Shown here piece after piece: positions 24,331 through 34,500 of a stretch of DNA of 64,000 nt. Made by a program: the position numbers and the translations under genes. Positions within the stretch are counted from its first letter, which is position 1; every line of letters starts with the position of its first letter. This DNA is from Xenopus tropicalis (Eukaryota > Chordata > Amphibia > Anura > Pipidae). Location of the stretch: positions 105,601,929 to 105,665,928 of the forward strand of contig NC_030684.2 in NCBI RefSeq assembly GCF_000004195.4, written 5' to 3'. Below the pieces are notes generated by a model. That model saw nothing but the letters and a program-made list of their open reading frames with translations, did no database searches and was not told the DNA's origin.

Positions 24331-25027
24331 AAGGGGCCATACACATTAAAGAGATACTGACACCAGAAATGAAACCTTTTTTTACATCTGTCATAACATT
24401 GTCTTTGCAGGCTATTTATAATTTTGCCATAAAAGTATTTGTCCAAGCTTTTACATTCCCTATCTGATCCCCCATGTTCCTTTATAAGAGGGCTGCCATA
24501 TTTGTGCAGGAGGAGGCCGTTAGCATTAGAAGCTATAACTGACAGGCTGAGAAGGGACAGTCAGGTTGGGGGTTTCAAGTAACAATTACTTACAAAAGCA
24601 GCCATATCAGCAAAAAATGATCAACACGACCTATGGGCAACTTTTTATTTAGATTTGTATTTTAAAAAGTTGTTTTTTTTTCGTGTCAGTATCACTTTAA
24701 GGTTCACTTGTTTGGAAAGGTTGCCAAACGGGCGTATCTTCTTCCGATATGCCCACCTAAGGTGGGCTAATTTGATAGTATGGACCTAGGGCCAAATTAT
24801 TGAATTTGAATATATAGGCCCTCTGGCCAAGGGCTGCATCAATGGGCCAATGCGGTGCCTATATGATGGGAAAATCCGACCTGCCCAATCGACACCTGGA
24901 CAATTTTCGGCCAGATATTGATCAGCGAGGCCCGTCGGGGGGACTCTTACATGGACAGATAAGTTTCCCAGTCAGTCTAAAGTACTCAAATTGGCTGCTT
25001 ACATATGCCCGTGTATGGCCACCTTTA
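24331..25027. mobile_element. MITE, GGTGGCCATACAT-ended family, copy 3, carrying a nested element
   Basis: The left end AAGGGGCCATACACA and the right end TGTATGGCCACCTTTA are inverted. A second element, 24347-24700, is inserted near the left end. A 148-codon open frame inside the right part is a chance frame over repeat sequence. Confidence 0.75.
24347..24700. mobile_element. Nested TTAA-ended element
   Basis: The inverted ends are TTAAAGAGATACTGACACCA and CGTGTCAGTATCACTTTAA. It is about 354 bp and lies inside copy 3 of the GGTGGCCATACAT family. Confidence 0.7.
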
Positions 25028-26207
25028 GGTTATGCTGTGATCAAGTCTGTTGTAACTGACCTCCTACATGCCAGGATCGATGTATGGTCAAAACTGGCCA
25101 AACCAACCAATCAAATTTGGCCATGGATAGCAGGCTTAAGAGTTATAGTTCAACCATTCACAGGAGGGACATTTATATTAATTTCAAGTGATAAATTCAA
25201 ATTCATATCTTTGGTTTCACCTCTAAAACACATACTCCAGTTATGTAATAGAGAAGCTGAAATTCATTGTACCTATGATGGGAATTAATAAAGATCCCAA
25301 TTACTGTGTAACCCGATTTTCTTTTTTCCCTACAAATTTTACCTCTTTTCATCAGTTTCACCAGATTTTGAGTACTGTTTTTATCTATCCTTCTTCTATT
25401 TGTCGGCTGCTGTGAGAAGTGCAGGACTAAATCCTGCAGCAGGTAAGAATAAGGCGATTGCCTTACTCTTACACTCTATTGCGTAAACACCAACAGGCAC
25501 CAAAATATGCACCATGTGAGTAGTGACAGGAGGATGCTGTGCTTACTGAAATGGGAGTGGAATATTGTGGAATGGCATTATTTCCATCAGCTTTTCTTTA
25601 AGATTTTGACCATCCTTTCCAGTGGATGAGTGCAATGATACAGTCACATTTTTATGAATACACAACTTCTAAATGCATACATTACTTGCATTTATACTTA
25701 GTTTCATCATCACATATACAGATTATTTAATATTTCAAGGCTGTGAAACTATAGGTTCTGTAGGTGTTATTGCATATGGCTACATGACAGCTTTCCAGCT
25801 ACAGACTGTATCAGCAAAATTATTTATCTGCAGATTTATTTATTAAATTTTTTTATTTATTTATAGTGCAGAGCTTTGCGTCAGCACTCCTTGTAGTGTC
25901 ACTCGCCTCTAATCACTAATCTCTGTTTAGGACATGTAAAGCTGATGTAATATGTTTACCCCTGGCAGTGAGATTCTGATCTGGGAAAATCCAACATGAG
26001 TTTGGAGGACTCAATATGCTAGCATTTGTATATTAAGCTCAGTGGGGGCGAGACATTGTTTATGTGGCAAGGGTTGGAAAATCAGTTTTGGTTCTATAAC
26101 TCCAGAAATACTTTTTTTAATACTTAAATGGTTGCTGCACCCTTCCTAGAGAGCTGTACTTTCCTTGAAGGAATATCTATGCTGGCACAAATTTATGGTA
26201 CTTCCTT

Positions 26208-26538
26208 GTACAGGTATGGGATCCCTTTTCCGGAAACCCACTATCCATGAAGTTCCGAATTACGGAAAGGCTGTCTCTCATAGCATCCATTATAAGCAAA
26301 TAATTCTAATTTTTAAAAATGATTTCCTTTTTCTCTGTAATTATAAAACAGGACCTTGTACTTGATCCCAACTAAGATATAATTGATCCTTATTGGAGGC
26401 AAAACAATCTATTGGGTTTATTCAATACTGAAATGATTTTTAGCAGACTTAAGTTATGGAGATCCAGATTACGGAAAGATCCCTTATCCAAAAACTCCAG
26501 GTCCCGAGCATTCTGGATAACAGGTCCCATACCTGTAC
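26208..26538. mobile_element. Complete GTACAGGTATGGGAT-ended element (331 bp)
   Basis: The perfect inverted ends are GTACAGGTATGGGATC and GGTCCCATACCTGTAC. Internal landmarks are TTCCGGAAACCC, TTGTACTTGATCCCAACT and GAGCATTCTGGATAACAGG. It is the reference copy for 7109-7315 and 17546-18327. Confidence 0.85.
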
Positions 26539-26714
26539 AGGGATTTGTACTTGTTCGGCCCATGTTGATTGTGTCATATTCCCTTTTGTGTATCTTGTAG
26601 TGGCAGGAACACAGTACCTACGGGGGGTGATAAGAAAGATTGTGACCAGCTTGCCAGAAAGAAAGTGGCGGCTGAGGCAAGGCTAAAACTGCTAGCATTA
26701 TACTAGTTCATTTA

Positions 26715-27450
26715 TTTATTGAGTGACAAATTTATTGGAACCTTTGTTTTCAGTAACTGGTGTGCCCCCCTTGGGTAGCAATAACTGCAGCTAAGCATTT
26801 CCGGTTACTGTTGATCAGTCCCGCACAATGTCTTGGAGGAATTTTAGCCCTTTACAAAACAGCTTTAACTCAGGGATGTTAATGGGTTTCCTCACAGAAG
26901 ACACCTGCTTGAGGTCTTTCCACAGCATTTCTGTTAGGTTAGGACTTTTTCTTAGATAATTCTGTGTTAACAATTTTTTGGTAGCTGTCTTGTCTGCATG
27001 ACCCACTTTCTCTTGAGCATCAGTTCACAGACATTACCGTGCCATTTTCTCCTGGTCCGGAGCCAGCAAAGCAGGCCAAAACCATGATACTACCGCCACC
27101 ATGTTTCACAGATGGGAAAAGATTCTTATGCTGAAATCCAATAATTCCTTTCGCCAAACATAACCCTTGTCATACAAGCTAAAAAAAGTTCTACTTTGGT
27201 GTCATCCATAGAATATCGTTCTGGTGGCCTTCTTTTCTACATGGCATTAGCAAACTATGCAGCAATGTTGTTTTTGGATAGCAGTGACTTCTTCATGCCA
27301 TCCTGCCATGCACACTACTGTTGCTCAGTGTTAGATTCATGAATGCAGACTATTGGCAATGCAAAAGAGGCCTTTAGTTCCTTAGAAGTCCCTTTCAAAA
27401 GAACTGAGAATTTTAGAGGTTCATGTACTTTTGCCACACACAAATATGTA
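26715..27450 (-). pseudogene. Decayed Tc1-like transposase relic
   Basis: The minus-strand content resembles Tc1-family transposase DNA, with CCATGATACTACCGCCACCA and TGTTTCACAGATGGGAAAAG in plus orientation. Frames are broken by many stops. No complete DDE domain can be read, and terminal inverted repeats were not located with confidence. Confidence 0.65.
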
Positions 27451-27770
27451 ACTTTCAAGCACCACTGTACATTGCAACTTGGGTTGGGAGCCCCTGAGGT
27501 GGCAACCCCAGTTGTGAGTTTATCCGTAGGTAAAGATCAGCAGATAATTGCAACCCCACCCCACATGCATGCACACCTGTTTTAGGAGGTCTGACCAGTC
27601 TGACCAGTCTGACCCTGCCACTGTAAGTAGAAACTTTCTGCAATGATCAGCAGTCAGAGTATGCACAAGCTAATATAAAAGGGGGGTTCTGCTCTTTGAG
27701 TTGTCTTTTCCTACCACTGAAACTACAAGTCTGGAACCATGCTGTTGGGGAAGTAGAGACTTGTAAACTA

Positions 27771-28047
27771 AGGGCCGGGACACACGTGGAGATTAGTCGC
27801 ACCGCGACAAATCTCCCCGCAATACCATCCCACTGGCTAGAATGTAAATCACCTGTGGGATGGTATACGCGGTGCCGCGATTTGCCAAAGTCGCCAAAGT
27901 TTCCTCTTAAGGCGACTTTGGCAAATTGCAGCGCTGCGTAAGCCATCCCACAGGTGATTTACTTTCTAGCATTGCAGGGAGATTAGTCGCCTGCAACAAT
28001 GAAGATTTGTCGCGGTGCGACTAATCTCCCCGTGTGTCACTGCCCTA
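27771..28047. mobile_element. Palindromic GC-richer MITE
   Basis: The ends AGGGCCGGGACACACGTGG and CCGTGTGTCACTGCCCT are inverted. GGAGATTAGTCGCACCGCGA pairs with TCGCGGTGCGACTAATCTCC, and the centre GCCAAAGTTTCC/AAGGCGACTTTGGC also pairs. It is highly foldable. Confidence 0.8.
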
Positions 28048-28302
28048 ATAGTTTCCTAAGAAGAGCAAACACTCACAGTGCTGACTGGGCCTTACAGAGA
28101 ACCTAACATTGAGGGTGCATTCTCAAGACAATGACAGTGATAAATTATAATAGGTGTCATATAAACCTATTGAGTAAAAAAAGGAGAGGCTTAGGGAAAT
28201 AGTCCTTGGCAGGGGCCAACTGGGGGATTATGTGGTATTCTAGCAGGCCAGTCTGGCCCTGCTCATAAAGCTTACATCTAGCTATAACACAGGGGTTTAA
28301 TG

Positions 28303-28690
28303 GGGTTGTCCACCTTTGAGTTAACTTTTAGTATGATGTAGAGAGTAATATTTTGAGAGAATTATCAATTGGTCTTCCTTTTTTATAATTTGTAGTTTTT
28401 TTTAATTATTTCAGTTTTTGTTCGGCAGCTCTCCAGCTTGGAGTTTCAGCAGCTTTTTGGTTGCCAGGATGTGGTTTAAATAAAAGACTGACATATGAAT
28501 AGGAAAGGACATGAATAGAAAAATAAGTCATATAAAGTAACAATAATAATTAAACTGTAGCTTCACAGAGCAATTGTCTTTTTGGCTCAGGGGTCAGTGA
28601 CCCCCCCCCCATTGGAAAACTGCAAAGAATTAGAAGAAGAAGGCAAATAATTCAAAAACTATGAAAAACAAATAATGAAGACTAAATGAA
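28303..28690. repeat. Copy of the CACCTTTGAGTTAACTTTTAGTAT family
   Basis: The GGGGTTGTCCACCTTTGAG start, the TCAGCAGCTTTTTGGTTGCC middle and the GGGGTCAGTGACCCCC motif are shared with the full copy at 30636-31078. The right end is replaced by other sequence. Confidence 0.75.
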
Positions 28691-28788
28691 ACGTTGCTCA
28701 AAACTGGCTGTTTTATGTGGCCCTTGGTGAGTGTGTCTAACTGTCCAGCGTGATCAATTTCCATTTTCCTCACATAGTAACTAAGACT

Positions 28789-29000
28789 TAGGGGCAGATT
28801 TACTAATCCACTAATCCGAATCCCGGAAGGGAAAAAATCGTATTGGAAACGCGAATTTTGCAACTTTTTTGTGCGAAAAAGTTGTGACGGCGACGGAAAA
28901 ATCGCGGGACATACGAAAAAGTCGCAAAAATACCGATCATTACGAAAAAACGCATTCGGACGCCTTCGGACCGTTCATGGATTAGTAAATCTCCCCCTTA
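28789..29000. mobile_element. AGGGGCAGATTTACTAA-ended MITE, copy 1
   Basis: The inverted ends are TAGGGGCAGATTTACTAATC and GATTAGTAAATCTCCCCCTTA. The interior is rich in CGAAAAA/TTTTTCG. A longer relative is at 38027-38540. Confidence 0.8.
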
Positions 29001-29577
29001 GTATCTTACTAAGTATCTTAATAAAAAATTTGGCCCGCGACTTAGCCTGTGTTTTTGATTTCGGCCCATTATGTGATTGAGTTTGACACCGCTGCCTTAC
29101 ACAATGAGCAGTGTGGGAGAAACAGAAGACAACATATCTGCATCCTGCCTGCTTGTCTGTAAATTACATACACACACAGTATTTACACATTTTTATACAC
29201 ACAATAGCACACACAATTTTTTGGGGGGAAGGAGGCTTTCACACAGCAAGATACGATTATGAAAGAATGCACAGCAGAGATAAGCATAAGTAGCACAATA
29301 ATCCGCTTTAGGGACAAAGCCTAAAATCACTTCTAGCATTGCTATAAAAGGACTACAGGCTGACACAAGGACACTGGGAGACAATTAGCACATTTTAGTA
29401 CCCTAAGATTGTTTTAAATGTTAATAAAGACTGTTGTAGCATTGTGGTCTCCTGGGGTAGGTGCTAATAAGTCAGTATTTTAATTGTGGGGTCAGTGGAG
29501 TTTAAATGTAAGTTTATTTTAAAAGCGCTTTTCCGGTTGCCGAAAATATCCACCCTATGCCTCATGTGGCATTAGCC

Positions 29578-30282
29578 TTAAAGGAGAAGGAAAGTCAAAC
29601 TCTATTAAGCGCACCATTAAATAGTACTACTATTGCTGTGTAAAAACGCTATATTCCTGGCTTGCCTAGAGAAAGATTTACAGAGATACACATACTAGAA
29701 CCTACATACTTGTTTCAGTGAACGGCGCTGCCATCTTGTCCAGCGTGTCTGTATGGGCTGAAAAACACAAGCCAGCCCCCCCTCCACTCCCCGCTCCTGC
29801 CACAAAGCCTTCGTCGCTCCACGCTCCTGCCACAAACCCCCCCGCTCCACGCTCCTGCCACAAACCCCCCCGCTCCACGCTCCTGCCACAAACCCCCCCG
29901 CTCCACGCTCCTGCCACAAATTCCCCAAGCTCCACAACCCCCCCCGCTCCCCGCTCCTGCCACAAACCCTCCACCACTCCCCGCACCTGCCCCCCCGCTC
30001 CCCCACCTGCTTGTCACAGAGTTCTCTGATGCTGCGTCGCCATGGCAACCGGACGCTCCTGCTGTGTGCGCATGCGCCGCTTGCAGTAACAAGTCACCAA
30101 GTCTTGAAGGAGCGATGCATTATGGCAATCTTCTCTACACAGCTCAGCGTTTTTTTTTCCTGTTTGGCTTCTGATCTTCTGAACAGGTGAAGTATGGGGA
30201 GACTTAAGGGCACTATTGAGACAACTGAAGGTATGCCTGCAGCTTGAGATTAACTCTTTATTAGCCTTTCCTTCTCCTTTAA
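29578..30282. mobile_element. TTAA-ended element with internal GC-rich minisatellite
   Basis: The inverted ends are TTAAAGGAGAAGGAAAG and CTTTCCTTCTCCTTTAA. Inside are a minisatellite (29786-30000), CpG-rich sequence and a perfect X-box motif at 30036-30049. It has no coding content. It lies about 1.3 kb upstream of DNAL1. Confidence 0.8.
29786..30000. repeat. GC-rich minisatellite, unit about 28 bp, about 7 copies
   Basis: The unit is CCGCTCCACGCTCCTGCCAC followed by AAACCCCC, with copies varying by a few bases. Open frames across it on either strand are artefacts of the repeat. Confidence 0.88.
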
Positions 30283-30635
30283 ATGAATAATTAATGTGCT
30301 AATAAGCCAGTCAGTTCATTGGGGGCAGTGGAATTTACCTTAAATTAGGCAACCAGACCTCCCACCACAGTCGACCCCCAGTGCAAACACTCGCACCTGG
30401 CGATGACTAACGGGCAGGGGTGGAGAGAAGAACAAACAGCGGAGGGACACGGGGATGTGGTCAGGACTGGGAGCATCACTGGGTCTGGAACGCTTAGACC
30501 AGGGGCTGGTATGTGCCTAGCATCCCCCCAGCATTGTCACGTGCCTACCCCTAGTTCTGCCCCTGCATTGCTGGTCAGTGGAGTTTGTCCTTGCAAACCT
30601 TCTCTGCATTGCCTTTTGCTTGGTACGCAAGTTAC

Positions 30636-31078
30636 TTAAAGGGGTTGTTTACCTTTGAGTTATCTTGTAGAGCATGATATTCTGAGACAACTTGCAGTTG
30701 GTCTTCATTTTTTATTATTTGTAGCTTTTTAGTTATTTCACTTTTTGTTCAGCAGCTCTGCAGTTTGGAGTTTCAGCAGCTGCTGGGTTGCTAGGGTCCA
30801 AGTTACCTTAGCGACCAGGGGGCAGTTTGAATGATAGGATGGTAAATGAATAGGGACTGAATAGAAAGATAAGGAATAAAAAGTAACAGTTACAATAAAA
30901 CTGTAGCTTTTTGGCTGCCGGGGTCAGTGACCCCCATTTGAAAGCTGCAAAGATCAAGAAGAAAAAAATAGATCAAAGACTATAAGAAATAAATAATGAA
31001 GGCCAATTGAAAAGTTTATTAGAATAGGCCATTCTATAACATACTAAAAATTAACTTAAAGGTGAACAACACCTTTAA
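30636..31078. repeat. Full copy of the CACCTTTAAGTTAA family (443 bp)
   Basis: The inverted ends are TTAAAGGGGTTGTTTACC and GGTGAACAACACCTTTAA. Other copies or parts are at 28303-28690, 35117-36850 (interrupted), 46858-47190, 52747-53000 and about 11985-12150. Confidence 0.85.
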
Positions 31079-31521
31079 GTTTCTAGGAAATAACATAGTT
31101 TACTAAGCAGTTTTTTAGTAAGTTAGGTAACCTTTTGCGTAACTTACGCAATTTGCAAAACCGGTGCGACCGGGCTGTCACAATTGTACCCACTTCCCCC
31201 CCCCCCCCCTTCCCTCACACACACAAGTAAATACACCCAAACAGGAATAAAACACTCGGCGGAATTTATATTACTTTACTTATTTATTATTACTTAAAAG
31301 CAAAAAATCATTTGTCTAGTCCGAAATCTATTATATATAATGTATAGTTTATTTTTTTCTCCGCTGCAATCACCACACTTCGGCTTGGAGCACTGAGAAA
31401 TTCTGCCTGAGGAGCTGTCACAGCTCACTAGCGTCTATTCCTCAATTCCTCCAATTAGCTGCGCTACTTCCGCTCTCCCCTCCGGCTTCCACAGTCTTGC
31501 GCAGGCGCACACCCCTCCACT

Positions 31522-31534
31522 GTTTCCTAGCAAC
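31522..31534 (+). promoter_or_regulatory. RFX X-box-like site in the DNAL1 promoter
   Basis: GTTTCCTAGCAAC lies 28 bp upstream of the DNAL1 start codon. It fits GTNRCC-N(0-3)-RGYAAC with one mismatch (T for R at the fourth base). RFX factors bind such X-boxes to drive ciliary genes, which suits an axonemal dynein light chain. The surrounding 31380-31560 is CpG-rich (GCGCAGGCGCAC, CCGCTC) without a clear TATA box. Confidence 0.6.
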
Positions 31535-31561
31535 CGCAAGAGCAACTCTAGTGGAGCTATC

Positions 31562-34500
31562 ATGGTAAGTGACGCCGTGTCCCTTCATTTCTCTAACATT
31601 TAACTAAAAATGTCTGGCTTTCAATTCACTTAAACGGCCTAGGGAAACGATTTTTATTCGACAAGGATAGAGATAAAAGCGGCCAAACAGTTAAAAAAAT
31701 AATCGAGGAAATATGTTTTTTTACCCATTGAATTCTTAGTACAGTCCAAATGTGACTCCTGCCCGCGGACTGAATTTGCTTTACTCACCCATGGCGACTG
31801 GGTAGCGCCCTGCTGGCCCCCTGCTGCTAATTAGCGCACAGGATCATTAGCTTCATTAGTATTTCACTGTACAGCCAATCGTGAAGTATTTGGAGAGACG
31901 CATTTTATTCATTGGAAGCGATACTCAAGAGTTTAAGGCTCAGTGTAGATGGAAACATACTGATGAAATTTGCTAACGTGTAATATTCATGTTTGATTTC
32001 TTTTCCTTTATTGAACAGGCAAAAGCAACAACCATTAAAGAGGCTTTGGCTAAATGGGTAAGTCCTGTTCTCTGTTTTGCAGAAAGGCATGTTTAGTGGC
32101 ATGCTAAGGGTATATTTATTGTCATGTTCCACAGATATGTTGTTTCTGGGAGGCTTTGGCCCATCCAAAATGGCAGAGGCAGATACACATACATACAGTA
32201 CTGTGTGTAAATGTCATACTATAGAAGGTGCGGTATCTAGTAGAATTAAGTCTAAAACAACTGGACTTTTCTGAGTTTTTTCTTGAAAACGTTTCACCAC
32301 TCATCCAAGTGGCTTCTTCAGTTCAAGTTCAAGTTCAGTTCTTGAACTGAAGAAGCCACTCAGATGAGTGGTGAAACGTTTTCAAGAAAAAACTCAGAAA
32401 AGTCCAGTTGTTTTAGACTTAATTCTACTAGATACTGTATATCATGACCTGGATGAATGAGAATCTTCATAGACATATTGCTACTCATTTTGGGGAGAAT
32501 ACCCTAATCTTGAACTGAACTGGTGAAACATTTTCAAGAAAAAACTCAGAAAAGTCCAGTTCTACTAATTCTGTATACTGTATATCATGACCTGGATGAA
32601 TGAGAATCTTCATAGACATATAGAAGGTGCGGTGCTGTCACTAGTAGGGCCTGGGCTTCTCTCAGCCTGTGTTTTTTCTACCAGCCCCTCTACACGTTTC
32701 CATGTACCAGCACTGAAAAGAACTTCCTCTGCCTATGTGCAGGTACACGGAGCAGGCATTTTTAGGACGACATCCACTATGTGTACATGCACTCAGGTGG
32801 AAGTTGTACTTTTCAGTGCTGGTACACGGAGCTGCATAAGGGAGCCTGAAGGAAAATGCAGACTAAACGTTCTGTGGCCCGTAGGAATGGCATTTCACCC
32901 CTTTAAAGTAGTAAGGTTGCCATCTTTGTCTTTGGCAAAGAGTGGACAAGAGGGGGCAGAGCAGTGACATATAGGGTGTGTTTGTACATTTTTGGGGCTG
33001 GGTTGACATTAGAGGTAGTTGTTGACTAGATTATTGTTCGGGTTTCACAAGTCTGACACATGAACAGACCTTTAAGAACCAAACAGCCCTAAGAAAAACT
33101 GAACTGTTTAGGTCAAAACCAAACAGGTGGAACCCATTAACGCTGATGCTACATGTAGTGAGAAGCGTAAAAACGCTTGCTGAAAATCCGCTGCTACGCT
33201 TAAAAATTCTTCTACTTGTGCCGGCATTGAAGCATTGAATCTGCCTGCATCCAATATCCACCAAAATAAGTGAGACTTTGCATTTGTTGTGCGGATATTG
33301 CCTGCAGGTGCCTGCACCTAGGCAGATTCAGTGCTTCTGGGTGCAGGCACAAGTAGAAGAATGTTTAAGCATAACAGCAGATTTATGCAAATCATTTTTA
33401 ATAGTTGCTGAGAATATGCTATGTGTGGCATCAGACTAAAAGCAGGACCCTTACTGATTACACATGCTGCAAGTTGGTTGCTTGACTTGTGTTCAGTTAT
33501 GCTTCCAAGTTGTAGCGTGTGTGTTCAATAAGTGTCCTGCAGTAATGGGATGAAGTTGCAACCGTAATCACTAGGTAAAAATCTATACATGCCTAGGGTT
33601 GGAAAAGTTCCAACAGAAAAGTCCTGACAGATTCAAACCAGTTTGGATAGAACTCTGCTAGCCCTTCAGTATCTCTAGCTGAGGTTGCAGCAAACTTGGA
33701 GGTAAGAAAAAATGAGTCATGTACACATTAGAATCATAATGCAGCAGGGAAGTGCTTTGTTTGAAAAAACTCCTTATATACTCATAATTAGATTATGTGA
33801 TTTAGACTCTGAGTCTCTGGATGGGCCATGCCAACTAAGAAGTGTGGGGCCCTTGTGAGATTTGGGGTATAGCTACTGAATGTCACTCCTAGACAGAGCA
33901 AGTGCTATAATGCAACCCCAGGTGAACACAGTTGCCTATACAACGTTACAAGGAAAGTAAAGCTGTTCAGAATAAAGAATAATGTAAAGCAAGTTCTAAA
34001 TATGTGGCATGTTGTTTTGTGTCTTACAGGAGGAAAGAACAGGGCAAAAGGCAGGGGAGGCAAAGGAGGTGAAACTGTATGCCCAAATACCCCCCATAGA
34101 AAAAATGGATGCATCATTATCTACCCTTGTTAACTGCGAGTAAGATACACACATTGTTTTGTTTGAAATAGAACACAACGGGGCAGATTTATGAATGAAG
34201 ATCTCCCACTCAAAAACTGTTTTTGCACAATTAAAGAAAATGTATATGTTAAATAATATTTTCAGTTGTTTTAAAATTACTTTTTTTAAAGAAGAGAAAA
34301 AGACAAACTACTTTCAGCTTAAATTACATCTACGGCGTGTTAAATATTTTTAATTGTGTATATTTTTACTTTATCTGATGCAATTGCAACAGGTGCATCT
34401 CCCTTATAGTCCGAATTAAGCTGTAATTATGGGGAGAAATGTTGCATTGTGGGTAAAAAAACATAGCAATTTGTGTCCGAAATTGCACTTTGCACACTGC

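Larger units (their letters stand above)
23491..31379. other. Intergenic LRRC57-DNAL1
   Basis: About 8 kb almost entirely made of mobile-element remnants, listed separately: 24331-25027, 26208-26538, 26715-27450, 27771-28047, 28303-28690, 28789-29000, 29578-30282 and 30636-31078. The LRRC57 3' UTR lies at its left end without a clear poly(A) signal. The stretch 25030-26200 shows nothing recognisable. No gene is seen. Confidence 0.6.

Noticed and set aside
24842..25288. 148-codon open frame on the plus strand
   Set aside because: Most of it lies in the right part of a GGTGGCCATACAT-family MITE, and the composition is not protein-like.
27771..28047. Possible microRNA-like or structural RNA hairpin
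   Set aside because: The folding is explained by a full-length palindromic transposon, with no independent sign of an RNA gene.
29695..30092. Several long overlapping open frames with Gly/Arg or Pro/Ala repeats
   Set aside because: They are all produced by the 28-bp GC-rich minisatellite within a mobile element, with no gene structure.
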